Position numbers and translations under genes: made by a program. This document shows positions 30,425 to 39,199 of a DNA stretch of 64,000 nt, piece after piece. Position 1 is the first letter of the stretch; each line of letters starts with the position of its first letter. Source of the stretch: CAWGJC01 sp965276665 (lineage in GTDB: Bacteria; Pseudomonadota; Alphaproteobacteria; Acetobacterales; Acetobacteraceae); the NCBI GenBank assembly GCA_965276665.1, contig OZ255620.1, forward strand, positions 868,001 through 932,000, read 5' to 3'. Below the pieces are notes generated by a model. It was given only the letters and a program-made list of their open reading frames with translations, had not been told where the DNA came from and ran no database searches.

Positions 30425-31720
30425 TCAGGCGCGCTGCGTCAGCACCTCGAGCGGTCGCTCTGGATGGATGAAGAACCACAGCACCGCGCCCGCGGCGCCG
30501 GCGAGCGCGATCGGCAGCAGCGCCGCCGACCAGCTCCCGGTCCAGGTGACCAGCCAGGCGGTCATCAGCGGCCCGGCAGCGCCGCCGGCATTGCCGAGGA
30601 AATTCGTCCAGCCCGAAACCACCCCGGTCGCGCCGCGGCCAAGATCCTGCGTCGCCGGCCAGATCGCCACCTGCGTGAGCCCGACCCCACCGAGCGAGAT
30701 GCACATCAGCACCATCATGAGCGCCAGCCCCTCGACCCGCGACGCCAGGATCAGCCCTGCGGCACTCACCAGGAACCCCGCTACCGCGAAGGGCACCCGC
30801 GCCGCCTGGATCGACCCCGTCCGCCGCAGCACCCGGTCCGACCATGCGCCGGCCGCGAACACCGTCAGGAACAGCGCGACCGAGGGCAGCGCCGAGAACA
30901 CCCCCATGCTGGCCAGCGACACATGCCGCTCGCGCACCAGATAGGTCGGCAGCCAGGTGGTGAAGAAACTCTGGATCAGCACCAGCAGGAAATACTGCAC
31001 GCCGATCGCCCAGAAACGGAACGAGCCGAGGCAGCGGCCGAACACGCCCGGCTCGCCAGCCTCCGGCTCCGGCCCGCGTTCCGCCTCGATCATCGCCGCC
31101 TCCGCCGGCCCCACAGCCGGATGCGCATGCGGATCGTCGCGGAACCCGAACCACCAGGCGAGGCCCAGCAGCACGCCGACCGCGCCATAGATCATGAAGG
31201 CCGCGCGCCAGCCAAAGGCCGCCGCCAGCGCAATCGTCAGCGGCGGCCCCACCATAGGGCCGAAATAGAGGCCGCCGAGCAGGATCGAGTTGCCCCGCCC
31301 GCGCTCGCGTTCCGGAAACCAGCGGCGGATCGCCAGAACCGAGCTCGGCCAGTCCGCCGCTTGACCGGCGCCGAGCAGCGCCCGGATCGCCACGAAGGAA
31401 AACAGCCCGAACCCGAACGGCGTCAGCGCCGTCAGCGCGGACCACAGCAGGTTGGCCCAGAACAGCGCCCGCCGCGGCCCCGCCCGCTCCGCCAGCCAGC
31501 CACCCGGCACCTGCAGCAGCGCATACGCCCAGGTGAAGCTCGTCAGGATAACCGACATCTCGCCGAGCGAGAAATTGAACTCGCGCTGGATGATCGGCGC
31601 CGCCACCGCCATCGCCGTCCGGTCGAGCGACATCACGAAGGTGATCGGCGCGATCAGCCCCGCCATCACCCACCAGCGCGCTCGCCCCACGCTCGCACCG
31701 GCGATCACCGCCTCGGACAT
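30425..31720 (-). CDS. MFS transporter (anion:cation symporter-like)
   Basis: 431 residues from ATG 31720 (MSEAVIAGASVGRARWWVM), with AGAGAGGG upstream. Twelve predicted transmembrane helices. The helix 2-3 loop reads GWLAERAGPRRALF, and the helix 1 to 2 region TFVMSLDRTAMAVAAPIIQREF resembles the hexuronate/phthalate (ACS) family. It is divergent from, and 72 bases away from, the polysaccharide deacetylase gene. The substrate could be an organic anion; this is inferred from family resemblance only. Confidence 0.85.
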   Translation of the reverse strand: MSEAVIAGASVGRARWWVMAGLIAPITFVMSLDRTAMAVAAPIIQREFNFSLGEMSVILTSFTWAYALLQVPGGWLAERAGPRRALFWANLLWSALTALTPFGFGLFSFVAIRALLGAGQAADWPSSVLAIRRWFPERERGRGNSILLGGLYFGPMVGPPLTIALAAAFGWRAAFMIYGAVGVLLGLAWWFGFRDDPHAHPAVGPAEAAMIEAERGPEPEAGEPGVFGRCLGSFRFWAIGVQYFLLVLIQSFFTTWLPTYLVRERHVSLASMGVFSALPSVALFLTVFAAGAWSDRVLRRTGSIQAARVPFAVAGFLVSAAGLILASRVEGLALMMVLMCISLGGVGLTQVAIWPATQDLGRGATGVVSGWTNFLGNAGGAAGPLMTAWLVTWTGSWSAALLPIALAGAAGAVLWFFIHPERPLEVLTQRA

Positions 31721-31792
31721 GCGCGTCCCTCTCTTCCGTTGCGCCGTCAGCGGGGGCAGCATGGCGGCTTCCGCAATTCGAGGGAATACGCA

Positions 31793-32698
31793 ATGAACGA
31801 CGTCGCCGCCCATCCGGAAGGCGAGGCCTGGCAATGGCAGGAAGCGACCTGGCGCCGTATCGTCGGGCGCGCCCGCGCCGGCCGCACGCTCGCGCCGTCA
31901 TCCTGGCCGAACGGCGCGCGCTGCGCGGTCGCCATCTCGTTCGACGCCGATCACGAGACGATCCCGCTGCGCGACGGCGACGAAAGCCCGATGCGGATCA
32001 GCCAGGGCCAGTACGGCAACCGCTCCGCCATGCCGCGCATCCGCAAGCTGCTCGAGCGCGAGAGCGTGCCGGCGAGCTTCTTCTACCCCGCCGTCTCCGC
32101 CCTCCTGCACCCGGACGAGGTGCGCGCCACCGCCGGCGACGGGCATGAGATCGGCATCCACTCCTGGATCCACGAGCGCAATACCGGACTGCCCTATGAG
32201 GTCGAGCGCGACCTCTCCTTCCGCGCCGCCGAGGTACTGGAAAAACTCGCGGGCCGCGCGCCCGTCGGCATGCGCACCGCGAGCTGGGATTTCTCGACCA
32301 ACACGCTGCAGATCATCCGCGAGATGAAACTGCTCTACGACAGCAGCCTGATGGCCGATGACGACGCCTACGAGCTGATGGACGGCGGCGAAGCCACCGG
32401 CATCGTCGAGCTGCCGCCCGAATGGATCCGCGACGACGCGGTGTATTTCAACTTCCACCGCTTCAGCGCGCTTCGCCCCTACACGCCCCCCTCCGGCGTC
32501 GAGGAGATCTTCCGCGCGGAATTCGACGGCGCGTTCGAGGAAGGCGGGCTGTTTCTGCTCACCATGCACCCGCACATCACCGGACACCGCTCCCGCCTGC
32601 CACTGCTGGAACGGCTGATCCACCACATGAAGGCGAAGGGCCCGTGCTGGTTCGCCACGCACGCGCAGGTGGCGGAATACGTCAAAGCCAATAGCTGA
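31793..32698 (+). CDS. polysaccharide deacetylase family protein
   Basis: 301 residues from ATG 31793. NodB-type fold: motif 1 is FDADHET (metal Asp), motif 2 is GHEIGIHSWIHE with the two zinc histidines, and motif 3 is GMRTASWDFS. The layout and the HPHITGHRSRL C-terminal motif resemble the PuuE/allantoinase-like branch that acts on small amide substrates rather than on chitin or peptidoglycan. With the divergent MFS transporter it may form an uptake-and-hydrolysis pair. Confidence 0.88.
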   Translation: MNDVAAHPEGEAWQWQEATWRRIVGRARAGRTLAPSSWPNGARCAVAISFDADHETIPLRDGDESPMRISQGQYGNRSAMPRIRKLLERESVPASFFYPAVSALLHPDEVRATAGDGHEIGIHSWIHERNTGLPYEVERDLSFRAAEVLEKLAGRAPVGMRTASWDFSTNTLQIIREMKLLYDSSLMADDDAYELMDGGEATGIVELPPEWIRDDAVYFNFHRFSALRPYTPPSGVEEIFRAEFDGAFEEGGLFLLTMHPHITGHRSRLPLLERLIHHMKAKGPCWFATHAQVAEYVKANS

Positions 32699-32701
32699 TT
32701 C

Positions 32702-33169
32702 TCACCCCGACGGCGTCTCGGCCAGCCAGCCGAGACGCGCTTCTGGCTCCGCATCGGTCCGCGCGATATACGGTTTGATGTCGAGCAGCGGCGTGCCGTC
32801 CACACAGTCGATGTTGCGCACCAGCAGGACCGAATCCCCGTCCCGCCCGTCCAACCGCACCACCGACAACCCGACCGGATTCGGCCGCCGCGGCGTGCGC
32901 GTCGCAAACACGCCATGCGGCCGGCCATCCCGCCGCGGCGTCACGATCATCGGATGCTCATCGCCCAACGGCCGCCCTCGATGCAGCCAATACAGCAGGA
33001 TGAGATGCGAAAACCCCTCAATATCCCGCAACCCCTCGACGAACTCCGCAAACACCTCCACCCGACAAACCGGCGCCGGGACCAACTGCCGCCCATTCCG
33101 CGGACACGCCCCGGTCTCCCGCCACGGCGTCCTCACCACCCCAATGATCCGAAGCCTTACATCGTCCAT
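32702..33169 (-). CDS. trmO: tRNA (N6-threonylcarbamoyladenosine(37)-N6)-methyltransferase TrmO family
   Basis: 155 residues from ATG 33169 (MDDVRLRIIGVVRTPW). TsaA/UPF0066 beta-barrel family, SAM-dependent methylation of t6A37 in tRNA. Family marks are IEGFSHLILLYWLHR, GVFATRTPRRPNPVGLSVVRL (the signature) and LDIKPYIARTD. The C-terminal domain of E. coli TrmO is lacking, as in many short homologues. It converges on the deacetylase with only 3 bases between stops. Confidence 0.88.
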   Translation of the reverse strand: MDDVRLRIIGVVRTPWRETGACPRNGRQLVPAPVCRVEVFAEFVEGLRDIEGFSHLILLYWLHRGRPLGDEHPMIVTPRRDGRPHGVFATRTPRRPNPVGLSVVRLDGRDGDSVLLVRNIDCVDGTPLLDIKPYIARTDAEPEARLGWLAETPSG

Positions 33170-33187
33170 GTGATGCGTTCCTGGTAG

Positions 33188-33392
33188 AGGAAGGCCAGGG
33201 GCTCTGCACCCATGCTTCACTTGGGACCCCGCTAAGGGCGGAGCCCTTAGAACCCGACTATGGCGGTCAGGAGAGGGGTGGGCGAGGCATTGGTTGAGAC
33301 ACCTCGTTGCCCACCCCTCTCCTGATCGCCGTAATGGATTCCAAAGGCTCGGCCTTTGGCGGGGGGCCAGGGGGCAGAGCTCCCTGTCCTTC
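33188..33392. repeat. family A repeat pair enclosing a long hairpin
   Basis: Two diverged family A units in opposite orientation (about 33188-33255 and 33336-33392) flank a separate long inverted repeat (33262-33330). Its arms, GGCGGTCAGGAGAGGGGTGG and the complement of CCACCCCTCTCCTGATCGCC, match at nearly every base. The cluster fills the divergent gap between trmO and the flavin reductase gene, where a promoter would normally be. Confidence 0.8.
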
Positions 33393-33436
33393 CTTGACCA
33401 CGACCCCATCACGTGGAACGACGAAAGGCGGCGGGC

Positions 33437-34072
33437 ATGTTGTTTGATTTTGGGAAGCTGGCGGAGCGGGATCGCTACAAGCTGATGGTTTCGACGGTGG
33501 TGCCGCGGCCGATTGCGTGGGTGACGACGCGGGATGTGGATGGCCGGGTGAATGCGGCGCCGTTCTCGTTCTTCAATGTGTTCGGCGAGGAACCGCCTTT
33601 GCTGATGTTCGGCGTGGGCGGACGGTTGGCGGGGGATGCGAAGGACACGGGGAACATCATTCGCCGCACCGGGCAGTTCGTGGTCAATCTGGTGGCGGCG
33701 GCGAATGTGGAGGCGATGAACGTCACGGCCATCGAGTTCGGGCCGGAGGTGGCGGAGTTGCGGGAGGCGGGGTTGTCGACGCTGCCGTCCGAGAAGGTGG
33801 CGCCCCCGCGCATCGCGGAGAGTCCGGTGTCGTTCGAGTGCGAGCGGTTCATGCTGATCGACGTTCACACCGCGCGGACGCTGGTGATGGGGAAGATCCT
33901 GGCGATGCATGTCCGGGATGACGCGGTGATGGATGCCGAGACATGCTCCATCGACACGCCGGCGCTCGACCTGATCGGCCGCATGCACGGGCGCGGCTGG
34001 TATTCGCGCACGACGGACAAGTTCGACCTGCCGCGCATCGCCGCGAAGGACTGGACGCGCCGCGATAATTGA
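33437..34072 (+). CDS. flavin reductase-like domain protein
   Basis: 211 residues from ATG 33437 (MLFDFGKLAERDRYKLMVST), with AAAGGCGG upstream. FMN-binding split-barrel of the flavin reductase/DIM6-NTAB type: VVPRPIAWVTTRDVDGRVNAAPFSFFN is the flavin-binding stretch. SPVSFECERF and GRMHGRGWYSRTTDKFDLPR are conserved in this branch. No partner monooxygenase is adjacent, so the physiological role is open. The MFS gene follows 41 bases later. Confidence 0.88.
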   Translation: MLFDFGKLAERDRYKLMVSTVVPRPIAWVTTRDVDGRVNAAPFSFFNVFGEEPPLLMFGVGGRLAGDAKDTGNIIRRTGQFVVNLVAAANVEAMNVTAIEFGPEVAELREAGLSTLPSEKVAPPRIAESPVSFECERFMLIDVHTARTLVMGKILAMHVRDDAVMDAETCSIDTPALDLIGRMHGRGWYSRTTDKFDLPRIAAKDWTRRDN

Positions 34073-34113
34073 AGGATGTTGCGAATAACTCGCAACTAAG
34101 GCAGGGTTGCGGG

Positions 34114-35388
34114 ATGCGAATTCTGCGGCCGCTCCGTCATCGTGCCATGGCCCTGCTTTGGAGCGGCTTGTCGCTTTCGGCGATTGGCGATCAGCTTTAC
34201 GCGGTGGCGCTGGCCTGGGTGGCGGTACGGATTTTCGGTCCTGCGGCGGGGTATCTCTCGGCCCTTTCGGCGGCGCTGGTGCTGTTGTTGGCGCTCGGCG
34301 CCGGGCATTGGGCGGATGGCTGGGACCGGCGGCGGACGATGATCATCGCGGATCTCGGCCGCGCGCTGGTGCTGCTGGCGCTGGTGCTGGCCTGGGGCTG
34401 GCTCGGCCGACCGCCGGCGTTCGGGCTGGTGGGCGCGGTGGTGGTGCTGGCGGTCGGACAGGCGCTGTTCCAGCCGGCCCTGCAGGCGGTCGTGCCGGGA
34501 TGCGTCGGTGAACCGGTGCTGCTGCCGGCGGCGAATGGCTTGCTCGACACGACCGACCGGAGCGCGCGCCTGCTCGGGCCCGGGCTCGTCGCGCTGCTCG
34601 GCGGGGTGCTGCCGGTAATCCATTTCGTCACCTTGGACGCGATCTCGTTTCTCGCCTCCGCGGGGGCGGTGACGGCGATCGGCGCGGTCGGCACGGTGCG
34701 GCGCGAGGGGCCGCGCGGCAGCGTGCTCGCGAGCGCGCTGCGCGGATTCCATGTGGTCGGGCGGCATCGGCTATTGCGCACCGCGCTGCTGGTCAACGGG
34801 CCGGTGAACGGCGCCTGGGTCGCCGCTTTCCTGCTCGGATTGCCGCTGCTGATCGCGCGGCTCGGGGTGACCGGTGTGGGCGGCAGCGGGTTCGGCGCGT
34901 TCGGGCTGGTGATCGCCGCCTATGGCTGCACGAATTTGCTCGCCACGCTGGTGATCGGCGGGCGACCGATGCCGGCGCGACCCTATCGGCAGATTTTCTC
35001 AAGCAAGCTGGTGACCGGCGCGGGCACGGCGCTGCTGGCGGCGGTGCCGCTGCTGGCGCCCGATCTGCGCCTGGCCGGTTTTGCCGCCGCCGCGGCTTTC
35101 GGCGCGGTGGGTGGGCCGATGATGGACATCCCCGTGGCCGTGCTGCGGCAGACCGAGCTGCCGGCGGCCGAGGTGCCGGCGGCGATGCGCGCCTTCATGG
35201 TGGCGAGCAATACCGGCACGCTGGCGGCGATGCTCATCGCGCCGGCGGCCTTTGCCCGCTTCGGGCTCGCGCCGGTGATCGCGATGTGTGGAATGCTGAT
35301 CGCGGCCGCCGGCGTGTTTGGCTTCATCGTACACGCCGGCGACGCGGCCGCGCCTCAGCGCGGCGAGACGGTCACAGATTCGCCTTGA
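34114..35388 (+). CDS. MFS transporter (EntS/MFS_3-like exporter)
   Basis: 424 residues from ATG 34114 (MRILRPLRHRAMALLWSGLSL). Twelve hydrophobic helices; the helix 2-3 motif is GHWADGWDRRRTMIIADLGRA. The N-terminal LWSGLSLSAIGDQLYAVALAWVA pattern is typical of the MFS_3 group that includes the enterobactin exporter. The substrate cannot be assigned. Its 3' end overlaps the convergent dienelactone hydrolase gene by 17 bases. Confidence 0.85.
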   Translation: MRILRPLRHRAMALLWSGLSLSAIGDQLYAVALAWVAVRIFGPAAGYLSALSAALVLLLALGAGHWADGWDRRRTMIIADLGRALVLLALVLAWGWLGRPPAFGLVGAVVVLAVGQALFQPALQAVVPGCVGEPVLLPAANGLLDTTDRSARLLGPGLVALLGGVLPVIHFVTLDAISFLASAGAVTAIGAVGTVRREGPRGSVLASALRGFHVVGRHRLLRTALLVNGPVNGAWVAAFLLGLPLLIARLGVTGVGGSGFGAFGLVIAAYGCTNLLATLVIGGRPMPARPYRQIFSSKLVTGAGTALLAAVPLLAPDLRLAGFAAAAAFGAVGGPMMDIPVAVLRQTELPAAEVPAAMRAFMVASNTGTLAAMLIAPAAFARFGLAPVIAMCGMLIAAAGVFGFIVHAGDAAAPQRGETVTDSP

Positions 35389-36034
35389 AGAAGGCCAGAG
35401 TGCGGGATTGCGCGAGATCGTTCGACGCCTTGTCGAAGCTCGGCCGCTCCTCGCAGCCGAATCCGTGCTGCGCGCCGGGATAGACGAACACCTCGATGCC
35501 GGGCTGCGCGGCGCGGATCGCCTCGACATCGATGAGCGGGATGCCGTGATCCATCTCGCCGAAATGGAGCTGCACCGGGCAGTGCGGCTTCGCCTCCTTC
35601 TCCGCCGCGATGCCGCCGCCGTACCAGCCGACCGCCGCCTTGAAATCGCCGGTCCGCGTGGCGCCCCACCACGCGACGGTGCCGCCCCAGCAATAGCCGA
35701 CGATGCCGATGCTCTTGCCGCCGAGATGCTTCGCGGCGGCCTCGATATCGGCGACCGTGCCCGCGGCCGGCACGTTCGCGCGCAGCGCCATGCCACGCTC
35801 CGCGTCGGGCTTGGCGTAGCCGAGCTCGACGCCGGGCTCGGCGCGGTCGAACAACGCCGGGGCGATCACGGCATAGCCTTTGGCGGCGAACACGTCGCAG
35901 ACATGGCGCATGTGCTGGTTCACGCCAAAAATTTCCTGGATCACCACCAGCCCGTGCCTGGCGCCCGCCGGGCCTGCCATGTAGGCGCCGAGCGTATGGC
36001 CGTCCGCCGCTTTGAGTTGCACCGTGCTGCCCAT
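35372..36034 (-). CDS. dienelactone hydrolase family protein
   Basis: 220-residue alpha/beta hydrolase. Catalytic triad: Cys in GIVGYCWGGTVAWW, Asp in HFGEMDHGIPL, His in YPGAQHGFGCEERPSFD. The early GLVVIQEIFGVNQHMRHVCD carries the conserved Glu of carboxymethylenebutenolidase-like enzymes. It is not located with aromatic-catabolism genes, so a general carboxyl-ester role is possible. Confidence 0.92.
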   Translation of the reverse strand: MGSTVQLKAADGHTLGAYMAGPAGARHGLVVIQEIFGVNQHMRHVCDVFAAKGYAVIAPALFDRAEPGVELGYAKPDAERGMALRANVPAAGTVADIEAAAKHLGGKSIGIVGYCWGGTVAWWGATRTGDFKAAVGWYGGGIAAEKEAKPHCPVQLHFGEMDHGIPLIDVEAIRAAQPGIEVFVYPGAQHGFGCEERPSFDKASNDLAQSRTLAFFKANL

Positions 36035-36070
36035 GTGGTCTCTCCTTCTGGAAGCGCGCAGGATGGGCGG

Positions 36071-36370
36071 ATGGGCGAGATCGTCAACCTCAGGCGGGTG
36101 AAGAAGGCCAAGGCGCGGCAGGAGGATGCGGAGGCGGCACGCGCGAACCGCATCCGGTTCGGCCGCAATGAGGCGGAGCAGGCGAATGACCGCCGGGCGC
36201 GCGAGCGGCAGGAGCGCGCGGTCGGCGGGGCGAGACTATCTAGAGCATTTTCAGTTAAGTCGGCGCCGGCCCTCGCCCCACCCGGCCTCCCAACGAAAGT
36301 ATACTGCCGCTGGGGGGCCGGGTGGGGGCGAGGGCCGGTGCCGACTCCACCGAAGGTGAACATGCTCTAA
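36071..36370 (+). CDS. DUF4169 family protein with repeat-derived C-terminus
   Basis: Residues 1-57 (MGEIVNLRRVKKAKARQED, continuing to ERAVGGARL) match the small basic DUF4169 family of alphaproteobacteria, usually about 60 residues. From base 36241 the frame runs straight into a family C palindromic repeat, which encodes the last 42 residues and supplies the TAA stop. The extra tail is therefore unlikely to be ancestral. The protein is charged and helical; function unknown. Confidence 0.7.
   Translation: MGEIVNLRRVKKAKARQEDAEAARANRIRFGRNEAEQANDRRARERQERAVGGARLSRAFSVKSAPALAPPGLPTKVYCRWGAGWGRGPVPTPPKVNML
36241..36369. repeat. family C palindromic element (GAGCAT-ended)
   Basis: About 129 bp with ends TAGAGCATTTTCA and TGAACATGCTCTA. 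Long inner arms rich in GGCCCTCGCCCCACCCGGCC pair with GGGCCGGGTGGGGGCGAGGG, so the whole element folds as one hairpin around AACGAAAGTATACTGCCG. It is inserted in the end of the DUF4169 gene and abuts the family B element at 36370. The ends recall the GAGCAT-type RIME/ABC repeats of Rhizobiales. Confidence 0.82.
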
Positions 36371-36516
36371 TCGTGCCTTTCAAAACCCGCTAGGCTGAGT
36401 CGGCTGGCGTCGGTTTTCGAGCACCGGCGCGAAGCGGCCTGGAGGGGCCGTGAGCACCGGAGCGCAGGAAAGCGGCGTCAGACGGCCAGCATCTTAGGGT
36501 TTTCAAAGGCACTCTA
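36370..36516. repeat. family B palindromic element
   Basis: About 147 bp with inverted ends GTGCCTTTCAAAACCC (36373-36388) and GGGTTTTCAAAGGCAC (ending 36512). The interior GAGCACCGGCGCGAAGCGGCC and GTGAGCACCGGAGCGCAGG match the other family B copies. Its right end supplies the TAG stop of the frameshifted serine hydrolase. Confidence 0.8.
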
Positions 36517-37559
36517 AGACGTGAGCGAGGCCAGCGCGTAGCGCCGCAGCACCACCTCGCCGGGCATGCCCATCAGCGGACCCTTGCCGTAGAGCCCGGC
36601 CGTCACCGCCACCACCATCCGGAATTCCGGCACGATGAACAGGCGCTGACCGCCATAGCCGAAGGCGGCGATCCAGCGCACCTCCCGCCGCCGGACCAGC
36701 GAGCGGCCGAGCCACCAGTGGAACCCTAGAAATAGAGGCCCTCGCCGTTCACGGCCGGCGTCGTCGCCTCGTCGACGCAGGCGGTCGGCACCAATTCCCT
36801 GCCCCGCCACACCCCGCGGTCCAGCACGAGCTGGCCGATGCGCAGCATGTCGCGCGGACGCAGGCGCAGGCCGGAGACGGCGTTCGCCGCGCCATCCGCA
36901 TAGCGCACCCATTCCACCGCCTCGATGCCGAGCGGCGTGAACAGCGCCTCCTCCGCAAGCACGTCGACCGGCCGGCCGGCGGCCCGCGCCACGATCGCCG
37001 CGAGCAGCGCGGTGAGGCCGCCATTATAGGCGTAGGTCGCGCCCGGCGGCCGGATCACCGGCTGCGACAGCACGTAGCGGCAGCGATCCTCGGCGGCCAT
37101 CATCAGTCGCTCACTGTTGGCCGGATCGCTGTAGGGCAGCGCCTCGCTCCAGGCGAATCCCGCGGACATGGTGAGCAGATGGCGCAGCGTGAGCCGCTCA
37201 TTGGCCGGCGTGCGGAGATCGGTGTGCTCTGGGAAGAGATCGAACACCGGCATGTCGACACTCGCGAGCCAGCCGCGCGCGATCGCGATGCCGACCAGCA
37301 GGGAAGTGACGCTCTTGGTCACCGAGCGCAGATCGTGCAGCGTGCCGGCATCGTGCGCGACGCGGCCGAGCGGCGTCGCGAACGCCCAATCCTCGCCGGC
37401 GAAATACTGCTCGAACACCAGCTTGCCGTTCCGGGCGATCAGCGCGGCGTGGATATTGGCTTCCGGCCATTCGGCGAATTGCGGAACCAGCCCGGACAGC
37501 ACACCGGGATCGAGCCCTTCCGTTTCCGGCTCTGCCACGATCCAGTCTTCACCCGCCAT
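36514..37559 (-). pseudogene. serine hydrolase (beta-lactamase/class C-like), frameshifted
   Basis: From ATG 37559 (MAGEDWIVAEPETEGLDPG) the frame reads a class C-type hydrolase. The SxxK motif is in DLRSVTKSVTSLLVG (Ser-Val-Thr-Lys), the YxN-like motif is YAYNGGL, and a stop at 36726 follows NGEGLYF. The family C-terminus resumes in another frame at about 36735 (LGFHWWLGRSLVRRREVRW through YALASLTS). The change equals loss of one base near 36730. It may be a real inactivating mutation or an assembly error. The gene overlaps the rppH stop by one base, so it was the tail of that operon. Confidence 0.8.
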
Positions 37560-38053
37560 CACGAAACTCTTGCGAAACGCGCGAAGTCCAAAGCGAGGGT
37601 TTCGTAGATCGGCCGCTTGAACGGCACGGCGAGGGTCGGCAACTCGGCGAGCGGCACCCAGCGCCAGGCGTCGAATTCCGGATGCGGATCGAGATCGAGG
37701 CGGATATCGGCATCGGCGCCGGTGAAGCGCAGCGCGAACCAGCGTTGCCGCTGGCCCCGGTAGCGGCCGCCGAGCGCCCGGCCGAGCAGATGCGGGGGCA
37801 GGTCGTAGCAGAACCAATCGGGGTGCTCGCCAATGATCTCCGCCCGATCGGTCCCGATCTCCTCGGCGAGCTCGCGCAGCACGGCGCCGCGCGGATCCTC
37901 GCCCTCGTCGATGCCGCCCTGCGGCAATTGCCAGCCGCCCGGCGCGCCCTCGGCATTCGGCAGGTCGGCGCGGCGGGCGACGAAGACGAGACCGCGCGGA
38001 TCGAATAGGGCCGCGCCGACGTTCGGGCGATAAGGCAGCGTCGCGAAATTCAA
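37559..38053 (-). CDS. rppH: RNA pyrophosphohydrolase (Nudix)
   Basis: 164 residues if started at TTG 38053, 8 bases after the upstream stop (begins NFATLPYRPNVGAALF). No ATG or GTG lies in frame near the family N-terminus, and the ATG 32 codons upstream reads antisense-like Pro/Arg sequence inside the previous gene. The Nudix box reads GGIDEGEDPRGAVLRELAEE followed by IG. Trp- and Arg-rich GQRQRWFALRF and FDAWRWVPL are characteristic of RppH, which removes 5' pyrophosphate from RNA. Confidence 0.9.
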   Translation of the reverse strand: MNFATLPYRPNVGAALFDPRGLVFVARRADLPNAEGAPGGWQLPQGGIDEGEDPRGAVLRELAEEIGTDRAEIIGEHPDWFCYDLPPHLLGRALGGRYRGQRQRWFALRFTGADADIRLDLDPHPEFDAWRWVPLAELPTLAVPFKRPIYETLALDFARFARVS

Positions 38054-38060
38054 GATCGAC

Positions 38061-39167
38061 TCACGTGCGGTTGGTCGGCTTCGGGGCGGCGAGCGCGCTG
38101 GCGGGCGCCAGGGTGATGCCACGCGCGGCGAGCCCCCTCGCCCAGGCATCGACCTGATCGACCGTCACCGGCCGCAGCGGACCGGCGAGACCGAGCGCGC
38201 TTCCCTTGTCCCGCGCGATCTTCTCGAGCTGCGCCAGCCTCGCATCGATGGCTTGCCGGTCCGGCGGATCGTCGATCACCAGGTCGACATCGCGGCCGGC
38301 GACATGGGCGAGCGGCGAAGCGCCGGGACGCGGATCGACATAGAGGAGCCCGCGCGAGGCGAGCGTGACCTGCAGCGTGTTGAACGGGTCGCGGGCGGCC
38401 GCCAGACGCTCGCCGCGGAATCCGTCGAGCGCGCCCGTGCCGCCTGTCGCACCCGGCACCCGGCTTAGCGCCCAGAGGAGATTCTGCTCGTTGCTCCGTG
38501 GATCCGCGCCGGTCATCAGCGCCCGTCTGCCGGGGTCGTTCAGCGGATAGCCCTGCGGCTCCATCGGGATCGAGACGAGATATTCGTGGCCATGCGCGCG
38601 CGCGTCGGCGAGCAGCGGTCCGAGATCGGTCGCGCCCGGCGAGAAGGCGAGCGTGACCTGGCCGGGAAGCGCCGCGATCGCGGTCCGCGTCTCCGCCGCG
38701 GATTCGCCGGCGCCCGCGAAAACCAGCGCCACACGCGGATGCGGATCGGCGGCATCGAAGGGGCGGGCATAGACCTGCATTGGCTGACGCCCGTCGGCGG
38801 CGATGCGCGGCAAGGGCGCGTTCGGAAAGGCGGCCAAGGTTTCGGAAAGCGCCGGAACCGGCGGCGCGATTGTCTGGTCCTCGGACGGCGTTGAGACCGG
38901 GGCAGTGAATGCCTGGGCCTGCGGTTGCAGTGAGGCAGGCGGCGGTTGCGCGGGCGCCTGGGAGGCCTGCGCCGGCGCGCCTGTCGGCGTCGCATTGGCG
39001 CCGGGCGAGCCGGCGGACGGCGTTCCCGCCGCAGCCTGCTGCGCAGTTCGGGGCTGCGCGTCCGAAATGGGCAACGGCCCAAGATATTGCAGAACGCCCG
39101 CGCCGCCGATCACGGCGATGAGAATCACCGCCCACAGAACAGTTAGTAAGCGGCGGCCCGAATCCAC
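38061..39167 (-). CDS. divergent polysaccharide deacetylase family protein (YibQ/DUF610)
   Basis: 368 residues: an N-terminal membrane anchor (residues 7-27, LLTVLWAVILIAVIGGAGVL), an Ala/Pro/Gln-rich linker to about residue 110, then the NodB-like barrel. Readable marks are VALVFAGAGESAAETRTAIAAL, VTLAFSPGATDLGPLLADARAHGHEYLVSIPMEPQGYP, and RGLLYVDPRPGASPL. In this family the gene usually accompanies envC and ctpA, as here, implying a role in cell-wall or division-linked remodelling. Confidence 0.9.
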   Translation of the reverse strand: MDSGRRLLTVLWAVILIAVIGGAGVLQYLGPLPISDAQPRTAQQAAAGTPSAGSPGANATPTGAPAQASQAPAQPPPASLQPQAQAFTAPVSTPSEDQTIAPPVPALSETLAAFPNAPLPRIAADGRQPMQVYARPFDAADPHPRVALVFAGAGESAAETRTAIAALPGQVTLAFSPGATDLGPLLADARAHGHEYLVSIPMEPQGYPLNDPGRRALMTGADPRSNEQNLLWALSRVPGATGGTGALDGFRGERLAAARDPFNTLQVTLASRGLLYVDPRPGASPLAHVAGRDVDLVIDDPPDRQAIDARLAQLEKIARDKGSALGLAGPLRPVTVDQVDAWARGLAARGITLAPASALAAPKPTNRT

Positions 39168-39199
39168 CTATGCCCGGGCCGCTTGGCGATGCGCCCGCG

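Noticed and set aside
30395..31792. A 767-codon plus-strand protein starting at 30395 and including the polysaccharide deacetylase.
   Set aside because: The first 466 codons are antisense to the MFS transporter with shadow-like composition; the deacetylase proper starts at ATG 31793.
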